The notes below the pieces were generated by a model. It did no database searches. It had not been told where the DNA came from and saw only the letters and a list, made by a program, of their open reading frames with translations. This document shows positions 1-9,385 of a DNA stretch of 64,000 bases, in pieces. The DNA comes from Brachynemurus nebulosus (lineage: Eukaryota > Arthropoda > Insecta > Neuroptera > Myrmeleontidae), in the NCBI GenBank assembly GCA_035578155.1, contig JAPWDM010000016.1, forward strand, positions 3,086,001 through 3,150,000, in the 5' to 3' direction. The translations under genes and the position numbers were made by a program. Position 1 is the stretch's first letter. The number at the start of each line of letters is the position of its first letter.

Positions 1-1255
1 TTATATAAATTTTAAACATTCATAGATTTTGCCCTTTTTTGTGACGTCAAAAATGATTATTAAAATCTTTGTGTTCCTTGTTGTTCGCATTTAAATAACC
101 ATTTAAAACTACTTTCTAATTTAAATGTTTCTGTACCTTTTTTTTGGCGTTTCTTTACGTCACATTGGATGTGTCGCGTCCATAGGCTTGTTCATTAAAA
201 TTTGTTTATAAATTGTGGTATTTTTGAACAATTAATTTAAGATGAATATTTTTATTTTTATTTTTTTATTTACGTATTCATTTATTTCTTTAAAAACTTA
301 CGTTAAATTATTTTATTTTCACAGTTTTAGTTTTACAACGAAAAATTTGTAAAATTTCGGAATATTTTTTGCTATGTGTATACTATAATATGTAACTATC
401 AAAAACGTATTTGGAAACGTATTTTAACAGTGTAGATCTATTTAAACAAAATTCAGACACTGACTGAACTTTTATCACCTTTTTAGTATTCCGTACCAAA
501 ACTGACAAAATGGAACACTTACGTAATAATTTTACTCTCCATCCGCCTATCAGAGGCGATTTGCTGTGAAACTATTCGACATAACAATTTGAAATTTAGC
601 ATAGAGGTAGAGAGTGGTGGCCTAATTATAGATGTGCAGCTAAATAGCCTTTTTAGGGGTTATTTTTAAAACATAACTTGAAGAGGTATAGAGCTAATAC
701 ACTTTGTGTGGAATTATTGACGTCCTACAGCGTAGTATCAGAGGTAGTCATGGTCGTTGGCGCACGTGTTATACCACCGATGACCGTAAACCGGTTAAAA
801 ATTAGAGAATTTGAGTCGCGACATCTATATTCTAAAAGTTAATTAGATAATTTTGATTCTGCCATACATAAATGGTTCATTTCCGGCCTGAGATATAACC
901 TGATAAAAACCATGTCCCTGCCACTTGTTTTCAAAGACGAATTTTTATTGTCATATTTTATTGCAATAGTCCGTACATACTAAATATAAATGGGACATGT
1001 CAGCCATTTTTTATCAAATAAATGTCAAAATTAATTATCATATATTTGAGTACGTAAGTATTGTTACTAAGTTATGTGTTAATGAACAATTAAATTTTTT
1101 TTAATTTAATCATTCTTTCTATGTTGAATTAAATGACTTTTTTCAATATTTTATTTTATTCCAATTTATTTTAGATGAACTTATGATGAAAAATGGCGAA
1201 CTTTAAAAACTAGTGACCCGATTTTATTTTAGACAGTATACGGACTCTACACTCC
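1..1255. other. AT-rich DNA without a recognisable gene
   Basis: No open frame longer than about 60 codons with a plausible composition is present on either strand, and I recognise no repeat, TIR or RNA gene. The stretch may be ordinary intergenic DNA or an old, decayed element. Confidence 0.5.
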
Positions 1256-1394
<139 letters not shown>

Positions 1395-1852
1395 TATGGA
1401 GAATGACAGAGACATGATAAAAACCAATAAAAATAGTAACTCTAAAAATCTCATCTTGTATATTTCTAAAACATTTTTTGTAATAAATATTTCATCCAGT
1501 ACATATCATTGTTTATTTTTGGTACTTGTAATCAGACCGAGATAAAGATAAGATCGTTTTGAAATCGAAAATTATGGGTTATTTTAGAAATAAAATGATA
1601 TCGTCAAGAAAAATATTTTATCTATACTTTCATTTATATATTACTACATTAAATCCATAAAAACAAGTGATTGTACGGAATACTGTTTGTGTAAGTACAA
1701 CTTGCACTTGACTTGTTTATTTTTTACCTAAGAATAGACATATAATTATGTATGCACTATAGCATATTTAATATAAATACACAAACGTTTATTGGAGGCA
1801 ATATATTATTTTTACTACCAACGAATAACTATTGTTATATTTTTTTCCTGAC

Positions 1853-1936
1853 CCACTTACTACTAAGTTGTTTTACTAAGTTACTAAGTTGTTCTACTAA
1901 ATACTAACTACTAATCTACTAATCTACTTACTTAGG
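1853..1936. repeat. Short tandem TACTAAG/TACTAA repeat
   Basis: Degenerate tandem copies of TTACTAAGT and CTACTAATCTA. They form the left boundary of the LINE endonuclease remnant, so LINE homology stops abruptly here. LINEs are usually truncated at the 5' end, so this points to a rearrangement rather than a normal truncation. Confidence 0.7.
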
Positions 1937-2403
1937 TGTGAACAACGCTTTATGGATTTAGCTTGTTTCTGTACAGATATATCAAGTGTAAGAAGTGCCG
2001 GAAAATGATCAGATTCCACAACATTATCCAATAATTTCAAGTATAATATATATTCTATCATTATTGTGTTAATCCAAATCAAATCCACCACACTCACACC
2101 TGTACTATCTACTCGAGCAAATGTGCCTTCTCTGTCACTATGACTTCTTCCGTTTACCAGTGAAAATCCATTTTGCTCCATATATTGAACCAGTACTTTA
2201 CCTTTTTATATTGATTTAGAAGCCCAACTCTAGCATTAAAATCTCCACCGATAATAAATATTAAATCTTGGTATTGCAGTAAAATATCATTTAATGTTAC
2301 TTGGAATAAATAAAGGATCTCTGTAAAATGGACATTTCGTTTAAAATACACAGAGCAAACTAAAAAAGGTACACTTTCACATTTAACTTTTAATATTATC
2401 CAC
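1937..2403 (-). pseudogene. LINE AP-endonuclease, C-terminal half (separated from its N-terminal half by E1)
   Basis: The minus strand encodes the second half of an exonuclease-endonuclease-phosphatase domain of a non-LTR retrotransposon. IIGGDFNARVG is the conserved GDFN motif, followed after a frameshift by a Gly-Arg-Ser-His-Ser block, a V-D-L-I-W strand and the catalytic SDHFP motif. The N-terminal half lies about 10.4 kb away at 12819-13060 on the same strand. The gene was split by insertion of E1: removing E1 and one copy of its 6-bp duplication makes the frame run on from Ser-Ala to Trp-Trp-Ile. No reverse transcriptase follows, because the homology ends at a short tandem repeat. The LINE clade cannot be fixed from this fragment. 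Confidence 0.85.
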
Positions 2404-2409
2404 CATGCA
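2404..2409. other. Left target-site duplication of E1 (CATGCA)
   Basis: CATGCA directly precedes the AGTAGTA end of E1 and recurs exactly at 12813-12818 after the TACTACT end. It lies within the LINE endonuclease gene, whose frame proves the empty-site sequence. Confidence 0.93.
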
Positions 2410-2445
2410 AGTAGTAAGAATTGGACAGTTCTGGGCCCTCCTTCC

Positions 2446-2479
2446 CTCCTGCCGACTTTTTGAGTGACCTCGGCAGGAG
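2446..2479. other. Terminal GC-rich hairpin, left end of E1
   Basis: CTCCTGCCGA pairs with TCGGCAGGAG over a loop of about 14 nt, beginning 36 nt from the element end. The corresponding hairpin in E2 (40994-41027) keeps the pairing although one base pair is flipped. The right end of E1 has one intact arm and one decayed arm. Confidence 0.7.
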
Positions 2480-2539
2480 GTAAAACAACCGAAGCGGTTC
2501 TAGAAGCCTCCGGCGGTGGGTGGAGCAAAATTTGGTCTC

Positions 2540-2672
2540 CAACCTAACGATATCTAGTGAATTTTTTTTAACCTAACAGAACCCAATGGAACTTGATCTC
2601 ACCTAACAGAACCCAACAAAATTTTTTTTAACCTAACCTAACCTAACAAAATTTTTTCCAACCTAAAAATTC
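2540..2672. repeat. Subterminal CCTAAC-rich block
   Basis: Repeated AACCTAAC and ACCTAACAGAACCC motifs separated by poly-A/T. The block recurs at all four ends of E1 and E2 (also 12560-12680, 41095-41250, 53715-53870). It resembles the insect telomere unit TTAGG read on the other strand, but the spacing is irregular, so it is a subterminal feature of the element rather than telomeric DNA. Confidence 0.75.
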
Positions 2673-2687
2673 AAAAATTCCGTAACA

Positions 2688-2950
2688 GATGGCGCAGCCA
2701 CCTTCCTGTAAATTCACTACTAGATGTCGCTGCTCGTCTGGATACTAGCGATCCCTGTGCGTAAGTTTGAGAAATTGTCAATAGATGGCACTGAAAACCT
2801 TTTTTCGATAGTTAAAAGATGGCGCTGCCAGCCTGAACCACCACGAACTCTGTACCTAGATTCAAAATTCCATGAAAAGATGGCGTTGCTAGTCTGAACT
2901 ACCGGGGACTCTGTACCTTGATTCAAAATTCCATGAAAAGTGGTGTTGCT
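2688..2950. repeat. Subterminal AGATGGCG-type boxes, left arm of E1
   Basis: Six related boxes (AGATGGCGCAGCC, AGATGTCGCTGC, AGATGGCACTG, AGATGGCGCTGCC, AGATGGCGTTGC and a decayed GTGGTGTTGC) lie 33-60 bp apart. E2 has five at matching positions. Arrays of this kind just inside transposon ends often bind an element-encoded protein. The zinc-finger protein is one candidate, but only by inference. Confidence 0.75.
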
Positions 2951-3071
2951 TCCATAATTTTATAACATTTTTATCTGAAAACAGGTTTATACAGGTTTTC
3001 CTCTACATAAAAACACATTTTTTTTATTTTAATAAATTTATTTAAAAAGAAATATTTTACAATAAAAATGT

Positions 3072-3584
3072 TTAAATGTTATTACAATAATATTTGTATA
3101 TGGATATGACATTTTCCATGGCGCAAGTTGCTCCGGAATGATGGCCGCATCGAGGACTAGTGTATGTTGATGTTCTGATTCTCAACTTGGGACAAATTGT
3201 GATTTCTTCAAAGTTCATAATGGGCGCTGATGGTAGTAGTCGTTTCAAATACCGCACTTTTTCTTCTCCTTTCGTATAGATGATTCGAGTTCCGTGCAGA
3301 TTGTTTATTAAAATATATTGTAGTTCCTCGTATGCAATATGTCCATCCATCCAGGCGAAGCCATGATGATTTTTTCGCAACCAGCGAGCTGTGCGTTGAT
3401 CTTTTTCGCTTAATCCGCAAAACGGTATTGGTGATTTGAAAATATAGTGTTGTAGTATATAATCTTCACCACAATTTTCTTCGGAAAAATCGAATTTCAA
3501 CACAGCCAATTCCTTTATGTAGAATTTCCCATTTGTTGAATTTGAAAATCATTGGAAGTCAACAATTGCTGCGTCGGTCGTCAT
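3072..3584 (-). pseudogene. Gene X, left-arm copy of E1, one nonsense codon
   Basis: This is the left-arm copy of the 170-codon gene X and is exactly as long as the intact right-arm copy (513 nt with stop). Codon 12, the Gly after the VDFQ strand, has become TGA at 3549-3551. The remaining codons are open, so the damage is recent. A start at Met further in would remove the first conserved motif. It shares the TATA box, initiator and CRE-like promoter of the other copies. The intact copy at 11705-12217 describes the protein. Confidence 0.85.
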
Positions 3585-3627
3585 TGTGCGATGTCTAGAG
3601 TCAAACTGTTGGGCTTAGAACTCAGTA

Positions 3628-3713
3628 ACTAATGTTTTCTTTAAAATAAAACTGGTTTTTATACGTGCGAGCTTGCTTAAATAAGTCGTATGTATGTATG
3701 TTTACTGACGTCA
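3628..3713 (-). promoter_or_regulatory. Promoter of left gene X
   Basis: On the minus strand a CRE-like TGACGTCA (3706-3713) is followed by TATAAAAA (3656-3663) and an ATTAGT initiator (3628-3633). From the first base of TATA to the first base of the initiator is 30 nt, as in the other promoters of E1 and E2. The ATG lies 44 nt further on. Confidence 0.7.
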
Positions 3714-4224
3714 TTAAAAGATTTAAATTAATTTTTAATATCATACCCTAAAACTTGATTCGAATATAAAAATTTCCCATAAATTTATGTATAACTATTT
3801 TGATATTATTAAAATTGTATAATTTAAATATATGGCTATGAGTAGAAATGTTAGTTTTTATTCATATGCCGATTTTTGCTAGCAAAAAGTAATATGTTTG
3901 AAAACTATTATCAAATGTTATAAAAAATTCCATTTACAATTACGGTACACCATTTATACTCGTAAATTTTACAAAAAATGTAACACTCTATATATTTTTT
4001 ATCTGTATATTCTTTCGATGATGAAATTAAATATCACAATACATATTAATCAGCTAAAAAAAATTGCTACTTACATACTTATGCTATAAACATCTAAGCA
4101 TGTATTTTTTTTTGTAAATATGTACCTTATAAATACCCATGATTACTTTACTATATCGCTAATCACGCGATATCGTGTTATAAAATACATAAGAATTTAC
4201 TCATTTAATGAAAAAATATTTGAT

Positions 4225-4610
4225 CATCAACAATTAAATAAAAACGAATTTTTTAAAATATATAGTAATATAATATTTTGCATATATACAATACTCTGTT
4301 AAAAGTACGGGTTTCTACACCGTTAAAAAACATATTTTTTACAATATCAATATATTGAAAAAAAAATCATATTTCTTAATATTTTTAAAACTGAATATGT
4401 AATATCAAGAATTTAAAACAGTTTTGAAACATTAATTTCTCCTCATAATATTTTTTTAGTCTTAAATTAATAGCACATATTCTCAATATTTTAAGAAAAT
4501 TTTCCTTTTAATATTTTATATTTACTTAAACAATGTATCTGTTTTTGCTAAATTTATTACTTGTTAGTTTAATTATTAACAATTAGTTAAAAATACCTAT
4601 AGGTATTAAA
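4225..4610. repeat. 386-bp direct repeat, first copy
   Basis: This begins CATCAACAATTAAAT and ends CCTATAGGTATTAAA. It recurs almost unchanged at 5318-5703 in the same orientation, with the minisatellite between the two. The right arm of E1 has the segment once and lacks the array, so duplication and array are private to the left arm. Confidence 0.85.
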
Positions 4611-5317
4611 CACCATAAATACACCAAAAATACACCAAATAACACCAAAATTACACCAAAAGTACACCAAATGACACCATAAGTACACCAAAATGACACG
4701 AAAAATACACCAAAATGACACCAAAAATACATCAAATAACACCAAAATTACACCAAATGACACCATGAATACACCAATTAACAGCAAAATTACACTAAAA
4801 TACACCAAATATCACCAAAATTACACCAAAAATACACCAAATAACACCAAAATTACACCAAAATTACACCAAAAATACACCAAATAACACCATAAATACA
4901 CCAAAAATACACCAAACTTACACGAAAATAACACCAAATGACACCATAAATACACCAAAATGACACCAAAAATATACCAAAAATACACCAAAGAACACCA
5001 AAATTATACCAAATGACACCATAAATACACCAAATAACACCAAAATTACACCAAAAATACACCAAATAACACCAAAATTACACCAAATGACACCATAAAC
5101 ACACCAAGAATACACCAAATAACACCAAATAACACCAAAATTACACCAAATAACACCAAAATTGCACCAAAAATACACCAAAATTACACCAAAAATACAC
5201 CAAAAGTACACCAAAAATACACCAAAAATACACCAAATAACACCATAAATACACCAAAAATACACCAAATAACATCAAAATTTCACCAAAAATACACCAA
5301 AAATACTCCAAATTACA
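4611..5317. repeat. Minisatellite of 10-11 bp CACCAAA units, left arm
   Basis: About 65 units of the type CACCAAAAATA, CACCAAATAA, CACCAAAATTA and CACCAAATGA, each 10 or 11 bp. Open frames through it (Cys-Ile-Phe-Gly-Val-Ile on the minus strand) follow from the repeat and are not genes. Related arrays occupy the centre of E1 in the opposite orientation and the centre of E2. Confidence 0.92.
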
Positions 5318-5703
5318 CATCAACAATTAAATAAAAACGAATTTTTTAAAATATATAGTAATATAATATTTTGCATATATACAGTACTCTGTTAAAAGTA
5401 CGGGTTTCTACACCGTAAAAAAACATATTTTTTACAATCTCAATATATTGTAAAAAAAATCATATTTCTTAATATTTTTAAAACTGAATATGTAATATCA
5501 AGAATTTGAAACAGTTTTGAAACATTAATTTCTCCTCATAATATTTTTTTAGTCTTAAATTAATAGCACATATTCTCAATATTTTAAGAAAATTTTCCTT
5601 TTAATATTTTATATTTACTTAAACAATGTATCTGTTTTTGCTAAATTTATTACTTGTTAGTTTAATTATTAACAATTAGTTAAATATACCTATAGGTATT
5701 AAA
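5318..5703. repeat. 386-bp direct repeat, second copy
   Basis: This matches 4225-4610 with few differences. The join to the following arm sequence (AAATGACCTC) is the one seen in the right arm, so this copy is probably the original and the first copy plus array were added. Confidence 0.85.
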
Positions 5704-6540
5704 TGACCTCTAGTTTTTGTAAACAGCTGTAATAAGACTAACAATTTTTTTATACTTATCTAAAATATCTTAAAACAAGAATCAGCATTTTTCACATTCT
5801 TCAATATGTAGGTACCTACTCTATACTATTATGTGTTTTATTATTATTAAATATTTAGCAAAATTTTAAATAATATCGCGTCAAAATAATATTCAGAAGT
5901 CATTAAAAGACAACAGCAGTTACAAGACGTAAATAATAAAAAATTATATATCAAATATTTCTAATTGTAAGTAACGAATTGAAAATGTAAACTAATACTT
6001 TAAGAATAAATATGTATACAGGGTGGAAAGTAAATAACTCTCATCGTTTTTAAAAAGCGACTCAAAGCCTCCTGTAGACACTAAAACCATAGGAATATTT
6101 TTTCGGGATTAAGCTGAATTCAATTAATTAACCCTTTCCTGTTTGACAGTTTTACATCATTACTGTTCAAACGATACTTCAAATTAACAAATCATTAATA
6201 ATATGGGTAAATACTTATTTGTAAGAATTACATAGTTTACACATATGTTCTCTCGCACCAGAATGTTAATAGGACAATGCAATTTAATTGACTATATTCA
6301 GGAGCAAGTAAAAACATTACCTATTTTAATAGCTCTGAAAATATACATTGGATAGTTCATTGTAAGAACAATCATTTCGGTGATCTTTTTTAAGGAATTG
6401 TTTAAGAACTGTGGTATGTAAGAAATAATAACACTCTCATAATTTTTAAAATATTTTATTAAATAATTAACTTTGGTATACAGCTATTGGAAAAGTTACA
6501 CTATTGGTTTAGTTTACAACTCATAAAATGTTAAGATATT
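5704..6540. other. Left-arm non-coding DNA of E1
   Basis: The stretch mirrors 9386-10220 of the right arm. It holds no gene. It includes a CAGGGTGGAAAGTAAATAA motif at 6019 flanked by TA, and the 3' untranslated side of the zinc-finger gene, with an AATAAA-type signal (TTTATTAAA) near 6450-6465. Confidence 0.7.
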
Positions 6541-7713
6541 TTAAAGCCTCCTATAGGGTCGTAAATATAACCCTTTACCCGCAATTTTTTCATCACCATC
6601 GTCGGCGACTCTATTCTCGTCATCATCAGATTCTCCTTCGCTCGCAGTATCTTCGTTGTCGCTAGCAGATGTTTTTTCATTGCTGTCGCCGTCATCGTTT
6701 GATACATACTTTAACACTGGCTCAATAATATCATGCTTTTCCAATTTCCGAGTTATCGAGATAATTTGCCTCCCAATGTCACTTTTCTTTAAATTATTAA
6801 AATGGCTTCGGTTTTCCTCATTTTCGATATAATCCGCAAAGCTGGGATTTACAATATGATGCCTTTCCTTTAAATTGCACATAGTATTAACCATTTCTTC
6901 TCCAATTTGCGTTTGAGCTGCTAAACTTCTTAGTTCATCGACCAAATGGTTCGGATCATCAAAATACTCTTCTTCATCAACAGGGTTCGAATGATCATTA
7001 TGAAGGTTAGCGTTTTCATCATACTTCAGACGTTTAGCTTCTCCATTTATTGAATTTGATGTTGAAGGTTGTTCCTTTTCTTCTGAATTTTTATCTTCTT
7101 GTGCTTCGTCCTTTGCGCATGCGTTCTGAAGCTCTTTGATCATTAATATGTCTAGAGCAGTTTGCAAGAGATCAGCCACTTTTGGAGTAAAACTTGTTTC
7201 TCTGTAGTTATCAGGCATTTGTGAATCGTTTTGTTCGTTAGACCGATTATCTTCATCATTCACAGATTGTACAATATTAGGTGAGTTTTTTAAAGAATCG
7301 AATTTACTTTTGATTGATTTTGCTGCAGCTATCATACTTTCATCAAAAGTATTCAAGTTTCTTTTACATTTTACTGTATCATTTTCGTGTTGATTTTGAA
7401 ACACTGGTGCTTTATCGTCCTTTTCTTCAATATTATTTCTTGCTCCAAAGGTATATTCGGTTTCACCATCATCATCTTCATCATTCGATTTCGACGATTC
7501 ACTTTGTATTGAAAGTCTCCTGTTCTCCGCACTGTTTACATGTGTCCCATTATTTACCGATTGATTATCTACCGACTGATTATTTGCGATCTGGTCATTA
7601 GTGTTTGTTTGATGTTCCTGAGCATTTGAACGTGTATGCACTCTTCTTTTCATATGACGTAAAAGAGAATCTCTCCGCGAAAATGTCTTATCACAACGTG
7701 TATACTCAAACAT
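6541..7713 (-). CDS. Acidic zinc-finger protein, left-arm copy of E1 (open frame, first zinc Cys replaced)
   Basis: An uninterrupted 390-codon frame. Residues 1-26 form one C2H2-type finger with the pattern C-x2-C-x12-H-x5-H, but the first Cys (residue 4) is Tyr here, whereas the right-arm copy has Cys. A low-complexity Asn/Gln/Ser linker, long acidic stretches and a helical middle part (around DDPNHLVDELRSL and NTMCNLKERHHIVNP) follow, then an Asp/Glu-rich tail and the C-terminal motif GKGLYLRPYRRL, which ends the E1 copies and, with a final Phe, E2. Expected role: a nuclear DNA-binding accessory or regulatory protein of the element (inference). The start is supported by a TATA box and initiator 45-80 nt upstream. 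It diverges from the right-arm copy across the central array. I do not recognise the family beyond the finger. Confidence 0.8.
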   Translation of the reverse strand: MFEYTRCDKTFSRRDSLLRHMKRRVHTRSNAQEHQTNTNDQIANNQSVDNQSVNNGTHVNSAENRRLSIQSESSKSNDEDDDGETEYTFGARNNIEEKDDKAPVFQNQHENDTVKCKRNLNTFDESMIAAAKSIKSKFDSLKNSPNIVQSVNDEDNRSNEQNDSQMPDNYRETSFTPKVADLLQTALDILMIKELQNACAKDEAQEDKNSEEKEQPSTSNSINGEAKRLKYDENANLHNDHSNPVDEEEYFDDPNHLVDELRSLAAQTQIGEEMVNTMCNLKERHHIVNPSFADYIENEENRSHFNNLKKSDIGRQIISITRKLEKHDIIEPVLKYVSNDDGDSNEKTSASDNEDTASEGESDDDENRVADDGDEKIAGKGLYLRPYRRL

Positions 7714-7757
7714 TTTTTTTTTTTTTATAGATGTGAATAGTTTGATTTACAGCATAA

Positions 7758-7793
7758 GACTGATTAGTTTTTATATCGACATGACCTTATATA
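7758..7793 (-). promoter_or_regulatory. Core promoter of the left zinc-finger gene
   Basis: On the minus strand TATATAAGG (7785-7793) is followed exactly 30 nt later by the arthropod-type initiator TCAGTC (7758-7763). The ATG is 45 nt beyond. The central minisatellite begins about 30 bp upstream of the TATA box. Confidence 0.75.
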
Positions 7794-7822
7794 GTAGAAC
7801 CAGAGCACAACTGGCGTCAATT

Positions 7823-8105
7823 TGGTATGTTCTTGGTGTCATTTGGGGTCATTTGGAGCATTTGGTGTGTTTTGGTGTAATTTTGGTGAATTTTTGGTGT
7901 AATTTGGAGTATTTTTGGTGTATTTTTGGTGTAATTTTGGTGTATTTATGGTGTTATTTGGTGTAATTTTGGTGTTATTTGGTGTATTTTTGGTGTATTT
8001 TTGGTGTACTTCTGGTGTATTTTTGGTGTAATTTTGGTGTATTTTTGGTGTAATTTTGGTATTTTTGGTGTATTTATGGTGTCATTTGGTGTATTTTTGG
8101 TGTTA
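7823..8105. repeat. Central minisatellite (TTTGGTGT units) at the palindrome centre of E1
   Basis: About 26 units of 10-11 bp, the same family as the left-arm array but in the opposite orientation. It separates two divergent TATA/initiator promoters and is the only part of E1 not covered by the inverted arms. E2 also has such an array (42030-42478) between its arms. Confidence 0.92.
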
Positions 8106-8133
8106 CTTTACGTCAATTTTGCTCTGGTTGTAC

Positions 8134-8169
8134 TATATAAGGTCATGTCGATATAAAAACTAATCAGTC
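8134..8169 (+). promoter_or_regulatory. Core promoter of the right zinc-finger gene
   Basis: TATATAAGG (8134-8142) and TCAGTC (8164-8169) are 30 nt apart, start to start. The ATG follows at 8212. It mirrors the left promoter and lies about 30 bp from the edge of the central array, next to a TTACGTCA half-CRE motif at about 8107. Confidence 0.78.
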
Positions 8170-8211
8170 TTATGCTGTAGATCAAACTATTCACATCTAT
8201 CAAAAAAAAAA

Positions 8212-9385
8212 ATGTTTGAGTGTACACGTTGTGATAAGACATTTTCGCGGAGAGATTCTCTTTTACGTCATATGAAAAGAAGAGTGCATACACGTTCAAA
8301 TGCTCAGAAACATCAAACAAACACTAATGACCAGATCGCAAATAATCAGTCGGTAGATAATCAATCGGTAAATAATGGGACACACGTAAACAGTGCGGAG
8401 AACAGGAGACTTTCAATACAAAGTGAATCGTCGAAATCGAATGATGAAGATGATGATGGTGAAACCGAATATACCTTTGAAGCAAGAAATAATATCGAAG
8501 AAAAGGACGATAAAGCACCAGTGTTTCAAAATCAACACGAAAATGATACAGAGAAAATGTAAAAGAAACTTGAATACTTTTGATGAAAGTATGATAGCTG
8601 CAGCAAAAGCAATCAAAAGTAAATTCGATTTTTTAAAAAACTCACCTAATATTGTACAATCTGTGAATGACGAAGATAATCGGTCTAACGGACAAAACGA
8701 TTCACAATTGCCTGATAACTACAGAGAAACAAGTTTTACTACAAAAGTGGCTGGTCTCTTGCAAACTGCTCTAGACATATTAATGATCAAAGAGCTTCAG
8801 AACGCATGCGCAAAGGACGAAGCACAAGAAGATAAAAATTCAGAAGAAAAGGAACAACCTTCAACATCAAATTCAATAAATGGAGAAGCTAAACGTCTGA
8901 AGTATGATGAAAACGCTAACCTTCATAATGATCATTCGAACCCTGTTGATGAAGAAGAGTATTTTGATGATCCGAACCATTTGGTCGATGAACTAAGAAG
9001 TTTAGCAGCTCAAACGCAAATTAGAGAAGAAATGGTTAATACTATGTGCAATTTAAAGGAAAGGCATCATATTGTAAATCCCAGCTTTGCGGATTATATC
9101 GAAAATGAGGAAAAACGAAGCCATTTTAATAATTTAAAGAAAAGTGACATTGGGAGGCAAATTATCTCGATAACTCGGAAATTGGAAAAGCATGATATTA
9201 TTGAGCCAGTGTTAAAGTATGTATCAAATGATGACGGAGACAGCAATGAAAAAACATCTGCTAGCGACAACGAAGATACTGCGAGCGAAGGAGAATCTGA
9301 TGATGACGAGAATAGAGTCGCCGACGATGGTGATGAAAAAATTGCGGGTAAAGGGTTATATTTACGACCCTATAGGAGGCTTTAA
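8212..9385 (+). pseudogene. Acidic zinc-finger protein gene, right-arm copy of E1 (one frameshift)
   Basis: This is the mirror copy of the gene at 6541-7713 and one nucleotide longer (1174 against 1173). It encodes the complete finger, Cys4 and Cys7 with His20 and His26. A single-base insertion near 8550, at the run after the Asn-Asp-Thr codons, leads to a stop at 8560-8562. The correct frame resumes and stays open to the C-terminal LRPYRRL motif. So this copy has an intact finger and a broken frame, whereas the left copy has an open frame and a damaged finger. A sequencing error at the insertion cannot be excluded. The AATAAAATA motif near 9466 could serve as a polyadenylation signal. Confidence 0.85.

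Noticed and set aside
2540..2672. Interstitial telomere (TTAGG)n
   Set aside because: CCTAAC motifs are irregular, interrupted by AAAATTTTTT runs, and occur at the same place at all four element ends, so they belong to the elements.
3898..4089. 63-codon frame mirrored at 11200-11391
   Set aside because: Its conservation only reflects the near-identity of the palindrome arms. E2 does not keep the frame.
4611..5317. Possible CRISPR-like array
   Set aside because: Units are 10-11 bp without spacers, and the setting is eukaryotic mobile DNA.
4587..5326. Overlapping open frames with Cys-Ile-Phe-Gly-Val repeats on the minus strand
   Set aside because: They are forced by the CACCAAA minisatellite, change frame with unit length, and have no start context or promoter. 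The same applies to 42033-42676.
7314..7601. 95-codon frame opposite the zinc-finger gene (also 8324-8616 minus)
   Set aside because: Antisense shadow of a biased coding sequence, with no own features.
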